Shown here: one piece after another, positions 1-9,100 of the stretch | Layout of the letters: each line of letters opens with the position of its first letter | How positions within the stretch are numbered: the first letter of the stretch is position 1 | DNA from: Pseudo-nitzschia pungens | Taxonomy: Eukaryota > Bacillariophyta > Bacillariophyceae > Bacillariales > Bacillariaceae | DNA: 64,000 bases | Assembly (NCBI GenBank): GCA_037355855.1 | Contig: CM074759.1 | Span: 2,480,001-2,544,000 of the forward strand | Direction: 5' to 3' | Notes under the pieces: model-generated | Told to the model about the DNA's origin: nothing | Databases searched by the model: none | The model's input: the letters and a program-made list of their open reading frames with translations, nothing else | Position numbers and translations under genes: made by a program

Positions 1-1285
1 GGTTGGCGCGAAAGCCAGCATCATCCAGTCTTTGTAGGACTGTATCGATTTTGTCGAGGTGATCCTGCTCAGATTCCCCCTCGCGTTGAATGATTAGAAT
101 ATCATCGATGTAGACAAGGACGTAGTCCAGATCCCCTAGGAGGTTCATCATGACGGACTGGAAGATATCCGGTGCGCATGCGATTCCCATTGCCAGTCTC
201 TTGTAGGCATACTTTCCCCATGGTAAAATGGTAGAGCAAATCTTTTGGCTCTCCTTGCAGATGGGGATGGTATAGTATCCTTGGGACAAGTCCAGCGCCG
301 TAGCTGATTTGAACTTTTGTAGTCTTTGGATGGTTTCCCCAATGCGTGGTAGAGGGAACGGCTTTCGTTGAATGGCTGCATTCATCTTCCGAAAATCCGT
401 AAGGACTCGTATGTCCCCTGTCTTTTTGGGTTGACAGAACGTCGGTGATGCCCATGGTGAGTCATCATCATGTGGAAGTTTCTCCAGGACTCCAATGTCA
501 CAGAGCCTGTTGATTTCCTTCCGGAGTGCTTGTTCAAAGGCATGGGGTACTGAATAGTACCGCTGCCTGACCGGTTTAACCCCTGGTTGGAGTTCAATAG
601 ATACCGGTTCAATATTCTTGAGCAGTCCCAGACCTCCTCCAAAGAGTGTGGGGAACTTCTTCAATGTTTTCTTCAGGGCCTCCTTGGACGCGTCTGTGAT
701 CTCCAGGTCGTTGACCATGGAGTCTACGTCTACTTTGGAGTAGTCGGCGTCCAGGATCTTGGCTTGCCTTTCTTCCTCCTGTTGGAGGATCGGACTCTGT
801 GTGTTGGCAAAGAATACTGCCTCACATTTGTCCGGGTCAGAGAGTTCCCCCATCCCCTTCATGGGGATGGAGTCACCTTGCCACGAGATTGTTCGGGAGC
901 TGTATTTGATATCCAGTCCCAATTGTGCCATTAGGTCAGATCCTATGATCACGTCATAGGGTACCTCCTCGTGGTGATGATACTCATCCACTTGGAAGGT
1001 CCACTTGATGGTCTTTGAGTTTGAAAACTCTATCAACTTCAGTCCCACTGAAGCCGCGGACTTTGTTCGAAATTTGCCCCCATAGGTGTTATAGGTGACA
1101 GATCGTTGGTCCCGGTTCGTAAGTTGACTTCGGTCGACAAAGTGTTTTAGGATTATGGACTTGGAGCATCCTGAGTCCAGTAGGCCCCGGAGCATCCTCC
1201 CCCTTCCCTTGTGGTCCAGCACCTCCACACAGACGTCCGCAAATCGATTGACGATGCGTGGTCCGGTGTGGATGGCGTCGGCCAT
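1..1285 (-). CDS. pol: Gypsy-A pol, partial: aspartic protease and reverse transcriptase
   Basis: The frame is open for about 428 codons from the ATG at 1285 to the window edge. The first part is a retropepsin-like protease with the LLDSGCSKS active-site motif near residues 35-43. The RT follows, with TDFRKMN, ALDLSQGYY (motif A), RLAMGIACAPDIFQ (motif B) and the catalytic VYIDDILII box at about residue 400. The ATG directly follows the gag TGA stop (TGAATG), so pol is in the same frame as gag. RNase H and integrase would lie to the left, outside the window. No stop or frameshift is visible. Confidence 0.92.
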   Translation of the reverse strand, partial: MADAIHTGPRIVNRFADVCVEVLDHKGRGRMLRGLLDSGCSKSIILKHFVDRSQLTNRDQRSVTYNTYGGKFRTKSAASVGLKLIEFSNSKTIKWTFQVDEYHHHEEVPYDVIIGSDLMAQLGLDIKYSSRTISWQGDSIPMKGMGELSDPDKCEAVFFANTQSPILQQEEERQAKILDADYSKVDVDSMVNDLEITDASKEALKKTLKKFPTLFGGGLGLLKNIEPVSIELQPGVKPVRQRYYSVPHAFEQALRKEINRLCDIGVLEKLPHDDDSPWASPTFCQPKKTGDIRVLTDFRKMNAAIQRKPFPLPRIGETIQRLQKFKSATALDLSQGYYTIPICKESQKICSTILPWGKYAYKRLAMGIACAPDIFQSVMMNLLGDLDYVLVYIDDILIIQREGESEQDHLDKIDTVLQRLDDAGFRAN

Positions 1286-2690
1286 TCATTTGTGGGATCC
1301 CTTCTTTTTGAAGGTTTTCTTGTATTTTCTCCTGTACTCCTTGAGTTCTCTGTCCGAGATATCAATCTCGTCGTCAGAGACTTCATTATCAGCTTGGGCC
1401 GTGGCCAGTACATAGGAGTACTCGTGGTTGGAGAGGTTCCTTCCCCAGTGGGGTTTGGAGTGTTGCTCGGTGTCCGAGTCTTCTTTTGCCACAAAATGCT
1501 CCTTGAGCAGATTGATGGTTTCCCGGTCAAATTTCCCCTTCTTGGGTGGTCCTCCGGTTAGTTTCCAGCATTTGCCGGCGTGGGTCTTGCCACAAATTTT
1601 GCATAGTTGCTTGTTATTGTCCATTGGGCGCTTCTTTTTGTTGGGAGACTTGCTGTTTCCTCCCCCAGGAGTGGCCTTGGAGTTCTTCTTGGTTCCACCG
1701 TTTTGTTTTTCCAGTTCGGTGATCCGTTTGCGAAGTTCTTCTTCGTTTCGGATGGTGGTTTCTAAGTTTTCGAGTTTATCGATGGTGGTGTTGAAGGAGT
1801 GGGCAAAGACGTCCCATCCAATGTGTTCCAGTTTGTCCCTCTGGGTGTGTGTCATACTGGTGTCCAGGATTTCCTTCATCTCGTCGTGAGTGAAGCTGGA
1901 AGGTGCCATTCCTGTGGCGGCGCCACTTTCCCAGAGACATTCTGGTAGGTAGCTTTGTAGTTCGGCCATTCGGTTGGCCCAGGCTCGGATGCCGTGTTTC
2001 ATGTCGACTCGCATCCCCCGCATAAAGCGGCAGGAGGAGTATGTAGGAGCGTTTCCCGTTCATGTCATTGCCGAAGACTTTCAGCTTGAGGGCATACATG
2101 CATTCCTCGATGACATCCTTCTTGTACTCCTCTGATTTGTAGTACTTTGTGAGGGCATCGGGTACCTTCTTTTTGGGGATTGGAGCGCCGAGTTCCTCGG
2201 GCTCTGTTTCCTCATCCGATTTTGCCGTGGCAGTCGGTTTGGTTTTGTCGGTTTTCTGGGTGGAGTTCCCTGCGACTGGCTCCTTGGGCGTGCCAGCGGG
2301 AGCTTCTGTGGTGAGGTCGGTTGTTTCGACCTTTTGGATCCGTTTTTGGACCAGTTTGTTGTTGTGTGTCTTGTGACCCGGTTCGGCGTAGTAGGACCGG
2401 CCTAGAGTCATTTGGACAATAGAGAGTGCCTCGTTGGAGAGGACCCTCTGGAGGACGTCCAGTTTCTGGTCTCCTTGGAGTTTGTCATTGCCAGCAATTT
2501 TCTGGTCAAAGTCTCTTTTCCAGATGATAAAGAGTTCCGGTCTTTCAGTGCCGGTGAGTACCTTCAGATAGTCACTGAAGGCTACCCCTCCTTTTTCTGA
2601 GTCGATACTCATTTTCACGGTGGTGGCATCTTCCGGCCAGTCCTCTCGTGCAAAGGTAAAGGGTTTCTGTTTGGTTCCTTTAGACGCCAT
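1286..2690 (-). pseudogene. gag: Gypsy-A gag, frameshifted (A1)
   Basis: The start is the ATG at 2690 (MASKGTKQKPF), matching the intact 479-residue gag of A3 (60766-62205). Near 2027-2037 one extra base shifts the frame; the reading resumes in the frame beginning MRGMRVDMKHG. The C-terminal half has a coiled-coil stretch (FNTTIDKLENLETTIRNEEE), a compact zinc knuckle CKICGKTHAGKC (CX2CX3HX3C) and a basic tail ending GSHK. Gag would form the particle and bind RNA. The stop TGA is immediately followed by the pol ATG. Confidence 0.9.
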
Positions 2691-3445
2691 GGTTGGGTTA
2701 ATCGGTTATTCTATTTAATCTAGTTACACTATTTCTGTTATCTTTGCTGTTTGTGTTGAAACTGAGCAAAAAGTGATTGCTCAGCTCCTCCAGTTTTTCT
2801 TGCTGGATTTCCACTGCTCTCGCGATAACTCGTGTTATAACTGATTTTGCTTTAGGCTTGTCCAGTGGTGGGAGTTGTTTCTCTCTTTAGTTCCCGGGAA
2901 TCCTGTGGTTCTCCGGAGTTGTTTCTGTTTTTATTTCGTGGGATTCGATTCCCGTGGTTCTCCGGCGTTGCTTCCCTATTAAGCAATCACCGGGCCGGTC
3001 CCACTTCTTGTCTCCCGTGGGATTTAGTGGTGTTTAGGTATTTATTTTATACCTGTCCGGATATTTATATGTTCTGGTTTTGGTCGGCATACCCTTTTTG
3101 GTCTGTCCGTCCACTCAGTGTTGGTCCAATTAGTCCATTCACTGGATTATGTGTCTCTTTTTTTTTTGACACTCATTATTTTCGATTGTTTTTCGATTAT
3201 TTCCTGTTGTTGACCATGGTCCTGTTTAGGTACTTAGGTGTCTCTGTTGCTGCTGTTGCCCCCTTCTTTGGGCGCCAACAGTTGCTGGGGTCGGTCTTCC
3301 TTGTGCTGCAGACACTGGATATCCTTCTCCCTGTTTTTGCTTCTCTGCGCCTCCATTTTTGGCAGTCTTTCGGATCCGTTGGTCCCTTGGTCCGATCGGT
3401 CCTTTCTGCTCATGGTCATCAGCGCTCAGCTTGATTTTAAAATCA
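2691..3445 (-). other. Gypsy-A leader with post-LTR palindrome (A1)
   Basis: This is the untranslated stretch between LTR and gag, closely matching 36130-36949 (A2) and 60023-60765 (A3). It begins next to the LTR with the 14-bp perfect palindrome TGATTTTAAAATCA (3432-3445) in the place of a tRNA primer site. I see no conserved ORF in it. Confidence 0.8.
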
Positions 3446-3627
3446 TGCCATACCCCGGGTCTACTAATGAATGAAGTAGTGATATGCAAATTGTGAGCTC
3501 TATCAATTAGTCTATTGCTATTGCTTTCGATCGGCATTTGGAATCGGCGATTCCAACGCCTCGCTAATTTATCCTCAACCTTAATCCAGTCCCGAGTAGA
3601 CTCGTGACTGTATTCCGGTGCACGGCA
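3446..3627 (-). repeat. 5' LTR of Gypsy-A copy A1 (182 bp)
   Basis: On the plus strand it begins TGCCATACCCCGGG and ends GTGCACGGCA, so the termini are TGCC/GGCA. It aligns end to end with the LTR at 59846-60022 and, in its outer parts, with the 209-bp LTRs of A2. The five bases following it (ACTAA, 3628-3632) are one likely copy of the target duplication. Confidence 0.88.
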
Positions 3628-3821
3628 ACTAAGGTTTGTTTGAAAAATTGTCGTTTTTACAACTTGGAGCCTAAACTCTCTTTGATTGAGGCGACGCGTC
3701 GTTCTACAACTTGGGGTCCTGACTCTTCGATTGAGGCGACGATAAAGTCTGGTTACAGACTGAGTAGCTTTTAACCACCTTCGGTGGATTTTCCTACTTA
3801 AATAAGTATATTATTATTATA
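3628..3821 (+). mobile_element. 5'-truncated LINE 3' end
   Basis: It matches the 3' untranslated end of the LINE family (compare 23812-23951): the GGTTTGTTTG box, the AGTCTG-GTTA-CAGACT hairpin (3746-3761), a second hairpin CCACC-TTC-GGTGG (3775-3787) and a TTATTATTAT tail. A segment of about 47 bp is tandemly duplicated at 3649-3740. Gypsy-A A1 lies on its 5' side. Confidence 0.85.
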
Positions 3822-3971
3822 TGTATTTATATATACCCCTCTGTACCTCAGGTAATTGTACCATAGTGGTAATGGACATTGTACGTCTTGTGGTTCAAGT
3901 CCTGCTGTAGACCCTTTTTTGAACAGCAACACCAATTTGCTCCACCTATATTATCACCAATTTTTTATTTA
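3822..3971. other. AT-rich spacer, no gene seen
   Basis: AT-rich DNA between the LINE tail and the satellite array. No conserved ORF or RNA gene is visible. Confidence 0.5.
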
Positions 3972-4955
3972 TTCTTTTTAAATTGGCTCCTCCATGCATG
4001 GGTTGAGGAATATTTACACTGGAATCATACAAATGTGGACGAGAGTTGCTCAGAAATTTTGATTCAATGGAATTTTCTAGTCAATTCCCCAGTACTGGGC
4101 CAAATATTGAATGATCAGTGCTGACATCCTAACTATGAATGATTGTTGATTCATTCTTTTTTGATAAGCCTCCCTATGCATAAGTTGAGAAATATTCACA
4201 CTGGAATCATACAAATATGAACCAGAGTCACTCAGATATTTGATTTGTTGGAATTTCGCAGCAGATTCTCCAGTAGTGGACCAAATATTAATCAATCAGT
4301 GGTGACATCTAAATTGTCAGTGATTTGTCAATAGTTCTTTTTGAATGCTCTTGCCTATACATAGGTTGAGGAATATTCACACTGGAATCATACAAATGTG
4401 AGTTAGAGTCACCCAGATATTCTGTTTGACACTGTCTCCTAGTAAATTCTCCGGTAGTGGGTCAAACATTAATTAATCAGTGGTGAAATCTAAACTATCT
4501 GTGATATACTTCTTTTTGAATACTCCTGCCCATGCATAGGTTGAGGAATATTCACACTGGAATCACACAAATATTGGCCAGAGTCACCCAGATATTTGAT
4601 TTGTTGGAATTTTCTAGGGGATTGTACAACACAGGGCTAAATATTAATCTATCAGTGGTGACATCTAAACTATAGATGATTTCTCAATACTTCTTTTTGA
4701 ATACTCTTACTCATGCATAGGTTGAGGAATATTCACACTGGAATCACACAAATAATGACCAGAGTCACCCAGATATTGGATGTGATGGTATTTTCAAGCA
4801 GATTGTACAGCACAGGGCCAAATATTAATCTATCAGTGGTGACATCTAAACTATAGATGATTTCTCAATACTTCTTTTTGAATACTCTTACTCATGCATA
4901 GGTTGAGGAATATTCACACTGGAATCACACAAATAATGACCAGAGTCACTGAGAT
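3972..4955. repeat. 181-bp satellite, about 5.5 units
   Basis: The anchor GGTTGAGGAATATTCACACT recurs, with small changes, at 4001, 4183, 4364, 4539, 4720 and 4901: spacings 182, 181, 175, 181 and 181. The last two units are nearly identical and the outer left ones more diverged. There is no coding potential. The array ends near 4955 inside a unit. Confidence 0.9.
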
Positions 4956-5201
4956 AACTGAATAGGACACTGAATAGCACCTTTAGTACAAGTAGTAGAG
5001 TCTGTCCAGCGAATGAGCGTCTGTCCTTTTTCCGTCAACACAGCGTCTGTCCTTTTTCCGTTGACCCAGCGAACGAGCGTCCGTCTGTCTATCCGTTTTG
5101 GAGCAAAGTGGGAGCAAACCTTTTGCTTTCGTGAACAAAGCAAAATTTTGCAAAGCAAAATGCAAAATTTGCTTTGCTAACTTTGCAGCGTGCACAATCG
5201 C
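4956..5201. other. Non-coding stretch with short direct repeats and a GCAAA/TTTGC palindrome cluster
   Basis: Three related segments with the core GCGT(C/T)(C/T)GTC, two of them sharing GCGTCTGTCCTTTTTCCGT, lie at about 5026-5090. The stretch 5117-5188 is built from GCAAA and TTTGC words and includes the perfect palindrome GCAAAATTTTGC. It lies on the internal side of the minus-strand Gypsy-B LTR, so it may be degraded element interior. No gene is seen. Confidence 0.5.
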
Positions 5202-5535
5202 TAGTAATTACTGTGTTACGGTCTAAGGTAGAATTTCGGAGTAGTATGCAAATTGTGAATGCTTAGATACTTTACGAGATATTGTTATGTAAATTGAAAG
5301 TTGGAACATATAAATTTTGAGGTCGCGAGCATAGCCACATTTTGGCATGCTCTGCCATATGTGTTGATTCATTGTCGATTGCCACGATTAGGCATATATC
5401 ATCTTCTGGGACTCGACCATATTGATTAGAACACATATAAAATGTATTCGTGAATGGATATAGAATATTCGAATCCCATATGGGAATCGGTTAATTATTC
5501 GATCATGACTTTGCTAGCAACGCTAGCCCGTCACA
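5202..5535 (-). repeat. Isolated Gypsy-B LTR plus post-LTR palindrome, minus strand
   Basis: 5214-5535 (322 bp) matches the reverse complement of the 327-bp Gypsy-B LTRs (35353-35679, 57538-57864), from the terminal TGTTACGGTCTAAGG to the GCTAGCCCGTCACA end, with scattered changes. On its internal side is TAGTAATTACTG (5202-5213), one base away from the palindrome CAGTAATTACTG that follows the Gypsy-B and D LTRs. It is therefore more than a bare solo LTR, but no gag or pol follows. Confidence 0.85.
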
Positions 5536-5842
5536 AATACCACTCAAAGAATTCAACGTACGGCTACAGTACTTCACTACGTAGGTACCTACGATACTCC
5601 AACATACCACACCCTGTACTAGTAGTAGTAGTGGTAATGCCATTGGTGGCGGGAACAACAATTTGTAACAAACAGTACTACTAATGGTTGCGGGTGGGTG
5701 AAAAATGATTAGGAGATGTTTTGTTAGTAGTGCAAAAACTGTGTTCACATTTTATGGCTTCAGGTATTTTTTCCACTTCCGACGCATGAAATTCTTACTT
5801 ACAACTTCGATCGCTGAAAAAAATTGAACAAAATGGCTACGG
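5536..5842 (+). promoter_or_regulatory. 5' flank of the host gene, cut off by LINE-1
   Basis: This stretch ends in AACAAAATGGCTACGG (5827-5842), the left copy of the LINE-1 target duplication. The right copy is at 30681-30696, where the ATG opens a long reading frame. Before the insertion this DNA sat directly upstream of that start codon, so it should hold the promoter and 5' untranslated region. No specific promoter motif can be assigned with confidence. Confidence 0.6.
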
Positions 5843-6155
5843 ATAATAATAATAATATACGTATTTAAATAACTTTACCACCACAGGTGGAACTAAATTA
5901 CTCAGTCTGTAACCAGACTTTAACGTCGCCTCCATCAAAGAGTCAGGACCCCAAGTGGTAGAACGACAATTTTGCCAAACAAACCTGGAACATCAAGCAG
6001 GGAAAGAAACAAAAACAGGTCCCACAAAACAGGGACCTGTGAGAAATAAAAGGGGAAGAAGGAAGAGACTGGAATAATTCCCAGTATCATAACGGTGTAC
6101 AGGGCGGGAAGCAGGGAAAGAGTGGAATACACCAAGGAACAAGGGGGAAGCAACC
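5843..6155 (-). other. LINE-1 3' untranslated region with two terminal hairpins
   Basis: Near the 3' end two stem-loops lie in tandem: AGTCTG-TAAC-CAGACT (5904-5919) and CCACC-ACA-GGTGG (5878-5890), written on the plus strand. A short ATT-type repeat tail follows. The same two hairpins occur in all four LINE 3' ends of the window. In other LINE families such structures are recognised by the RT; here that role is inferred. Confidence 0.75.
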
Positions 6156-9100
6156 CTAAGATCCAGTAAGCCAGGCTCGCAACAGCGCAGCCTCTCGCTG
6201 GTATGGCTGCACTGGTGGGGGAGGAGCTGCATACTGTTTCCTGGCAAGGTGTATAGTTGCAAGCCACTGCCTCTTGGCAGTGAGGGTATAACCTTGTAGG
6301 ACTTGGAAAGGGGTTTGGAGAAGGGGGTGTGACTGGGGGAGAGCACCGGCTGTGCCAAGAGCCAATTCAGAGGAGATGGAATCATCAAGAGATTGGTGTT
6401 GTTCAGCCTCAAGTGTACCCCCAGAACCATGGAGCCGTTCATTCCTATAAGTCCAGAGATCCCAGCATGTGAGAAAGAACTGTTGGATGATAGCGGTAGC
6501 CCAGCGTCTGGGGGAGCGCTTGCTTCCAATTTGGGAGTAGTAATCAGCCTGGATCTGGTGCCAGAGAGGAGACCACCTACCAAGAAGCCAGTTGTGCCAA
6601 CCAATGGCCCGCTGTGCTCTGACAGCACCAGCAATGGCATGGGAATATGAGGAGGGATAGATGCGCTGACCTTTCCTAATCCTGGTGAGAAGATCCACAA
6701 TGGCAGCCACCAAGAATGGATCAGTCTGTTCAGCCTCAAGCCTCTGCTGCAAGGGGCCCTTGAAGGCAGATACACTGTGCTTGACAGCCCCAGGGTCCTT
6801 GCAGGAGAGCACATGAGAGACCTTCTCATTGTCTGCATCACACAAGGGGCACCTGGAGTGATCCTGATGCTGGTAGTGAAGTAGCTGGTTGCCAACACCA
6901 ATGCATCCAGAAGCAAACTTAACAAACCACCTTTGGATGCCTGGAGGGAGACGCTTGAAAGCAGACTGATGTACACACCAATGGATGGAACCCAATGCTG
7001 GTTGGGGAATGGGAATATCATGGTGGGTCTTCCAGTATTGGAGAAGAGGGGGGCCAGCAATGGCAACATGCAGAGCATTCTGATCAAACCTTGAACACTT
7101 GGAACCATTGAGGGAAAATGCCCAGGGCTCAAACACAAGTCTGGGAAAGTGGTAGGCAGAAGCTCTATGCACTGAGAGAAAAGCCTTGGCCATGCCATCA
7201 ACCTGATGATTGCGAAGGGACCACCAGTCAAGAAAGAATCCAGCTTGATGCCCCTGAACCCACCGGAAGTGCACTGAAATGGGAAGAGCAGTAATCATGT
7301 TTCGGATGACATAGACATAATCAAAAGACTTCTGGGAAATGACCAAGGGCCAAGATCCCTGAGCCTGTTTGAGAGCTGTGTCACCATCAAGGGCAATAGT
7401 GATAGAGCCGGAGGCAATATCAAAAAGATCCACCAGAGCAGTGCAACAAGTGAGAACCCCAATGATGCCAGCCAGTTCACTCCGGTAAGAAGACTGATCC
7501 TCAGGGGAGCCACTGACAAGGTTACAGCCAGTGAGGAACAATGAGGTAGTCTTGGTGGAGGTATTGGGTGACAGGATGAAGGCAGAAGTACCTCTCAGAA
7601 GAGCAGGATCAAAGGAACCATCACAAACAGCACTGGCAGTGCCACTCTGAATGGCATCGGCAAGGGCCTGACAACCACCATGTGGGAGGGAATACTTGTG
7701 GAGAAGCACTCTTGGAGACTCACAAAGACAGTCAAAGGCATCCTCAGGAGAAGCTGGAAGAGACTCAAATGGATTGTACCTCAGAGGATCCACATCAGGA
7801 GGTTCAGAGACAAAATCAGAAGAACCAACAACTCGAACAAGTTGACCACGGGTCACAGGAGAGACAAGCACATGAGCACAGGGAGGTTTCTCAGGAAGAA
7901 CTTCAGAGGTGAATCTGAATCTGCCCCTTCCTTGGGAGGTGCCCACCTTCCAACCAGTAGAACATTTGGAGAACAATCTATTGGTAGAGGAAGACAAGTA
8001 CCAAGGCCAAAGAACAGCTGTCTGGGGAGAGAGCCAAGGCCCAAGATGAAAAGAATGAGCCAAGGCTCTAGCTGCAGGGAGTGGACAGGGAGGAAGAAAA
8101 CATGTCTGAAGAGCCTTAGTCCACAGGCGCTGTGCTGGTGGAGGCCAAGGTGGAGGGCATCTTGGCCAGTCAAGATGATCTCTCAAGTGGTTGGAAGACT
8201 GCAATTGGAAGGCCACTGGGGACAGCTTTTTTCCATCAGGAGTGCAAATATCAGCAAGGGAAACAGCCTTCAGAGACAACCGAATGAGATTCAAGAGGGA
8301 CAAGTCAGCACCTCTGAAACCGGCATCAACAAAGGCTTGCATAAGGTAGCAATCATTGGAGCGCAGCAGAGGAAGGTCTGGGAAGTCTTCAACCAAGCTC
8401 ACAGGATGCATGGAAAAGAATTTCCATACATGCTTGTACCAACAAGGAGTGATGTATGAGGCAAAGGGATGATAGGGTGTGACCCCCAGATGGAGAGGAA
8501 CACCCAATTCAAGCCTCAGAGCCTCAGCAGTGAGCCTCAGAATCCTGCCAGTTTGTGAGGACCTGACAGATTCCTGGAAGATAGTGGCAATATGGCTGAA
8601 CTCTTGGAGAAGATATGGATGAATGAAACCAAAGCCTTGATAAAGAGATGGACCAAAGAACACATGTCTGGGAAAGCTGCGGGACATTCCAGCCTTATTC
8701 AGCACAGGGACAAGGGCGGGGTGAAGAATCTTGGTCCAGGTACCCTCATCAAGTTGAGTGACAGGCATGGGATATTCAACAGACTTCATGAAAGAATACT
8801 TGAATGTGTAGAGGGAAGCCCTCTTCTCACACTTGGAAGCCTTCAGTTGAGACCCAAAAGCCTTAGACTGGGACTGCATGTGAGCAATTTGGGCATCCTC
8901 ATTGCCATCCATGGAGATGAAAACACCAAGGGTTTTGTCAGCATGGTCAACCTCAAAACGATCCAGGGTAGCACGATTTCCAAGCTTGTCAGCAACAGTA
9001 AAGTCACCTGGCATGTCAGCAATGGAGCGATAGTCCCAACCAGATCCAGTCCATTTGAAATCAATCAAATAACAGAAGGATTTGGCAGGTTCAATGGCAC

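Larger units (their letters stand above)
1..3627 (-). mobile_element. Gypsy-A copy A1, Ty3/gypsy LTR retrotransposon (left end outside window)
   Basis: The element reads right to left: 5' LTR (3446-3627), palindrome and leader, gag, then pol running off the window edge in the RT domain. The same family occurs as A2 (35921-40693) and A3 (59846 on), which fixes the LTR limits (TGCC...GGCA). It sits in a LINE 3' fragment on its right. The visible pol frame is open, but gag carries a one-base frameshift, so this copy is probably not autonomous. The 3' LTR and the second target-site copy lie outside the window. Confidence 0.93.

Noticed and set aside
2865..3434. Plus-strand 189-codon ORF opposite the Gypsy-A leader (also mirrored at 36387-36743 and 60239-60589)
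   Set aside because: It recurs only because the leader is repeated. Frame and length differ among the copies, and it is antisense to the element.
3972..4955. CRISPR-like regular direct repeats
   Set aside because: Whole 181-bp units are similar, without unique spacers between short identical repeats, and the context is eukaryotic. This is a satellite.
5202..5535. Simple solo LTR from LTR-LTR recombination
   Set aside because: A post-LTR palindrome-like sequence remains on the internal side and no flanking 5-bp duplication is evident, so it is better described as a truncated element end.
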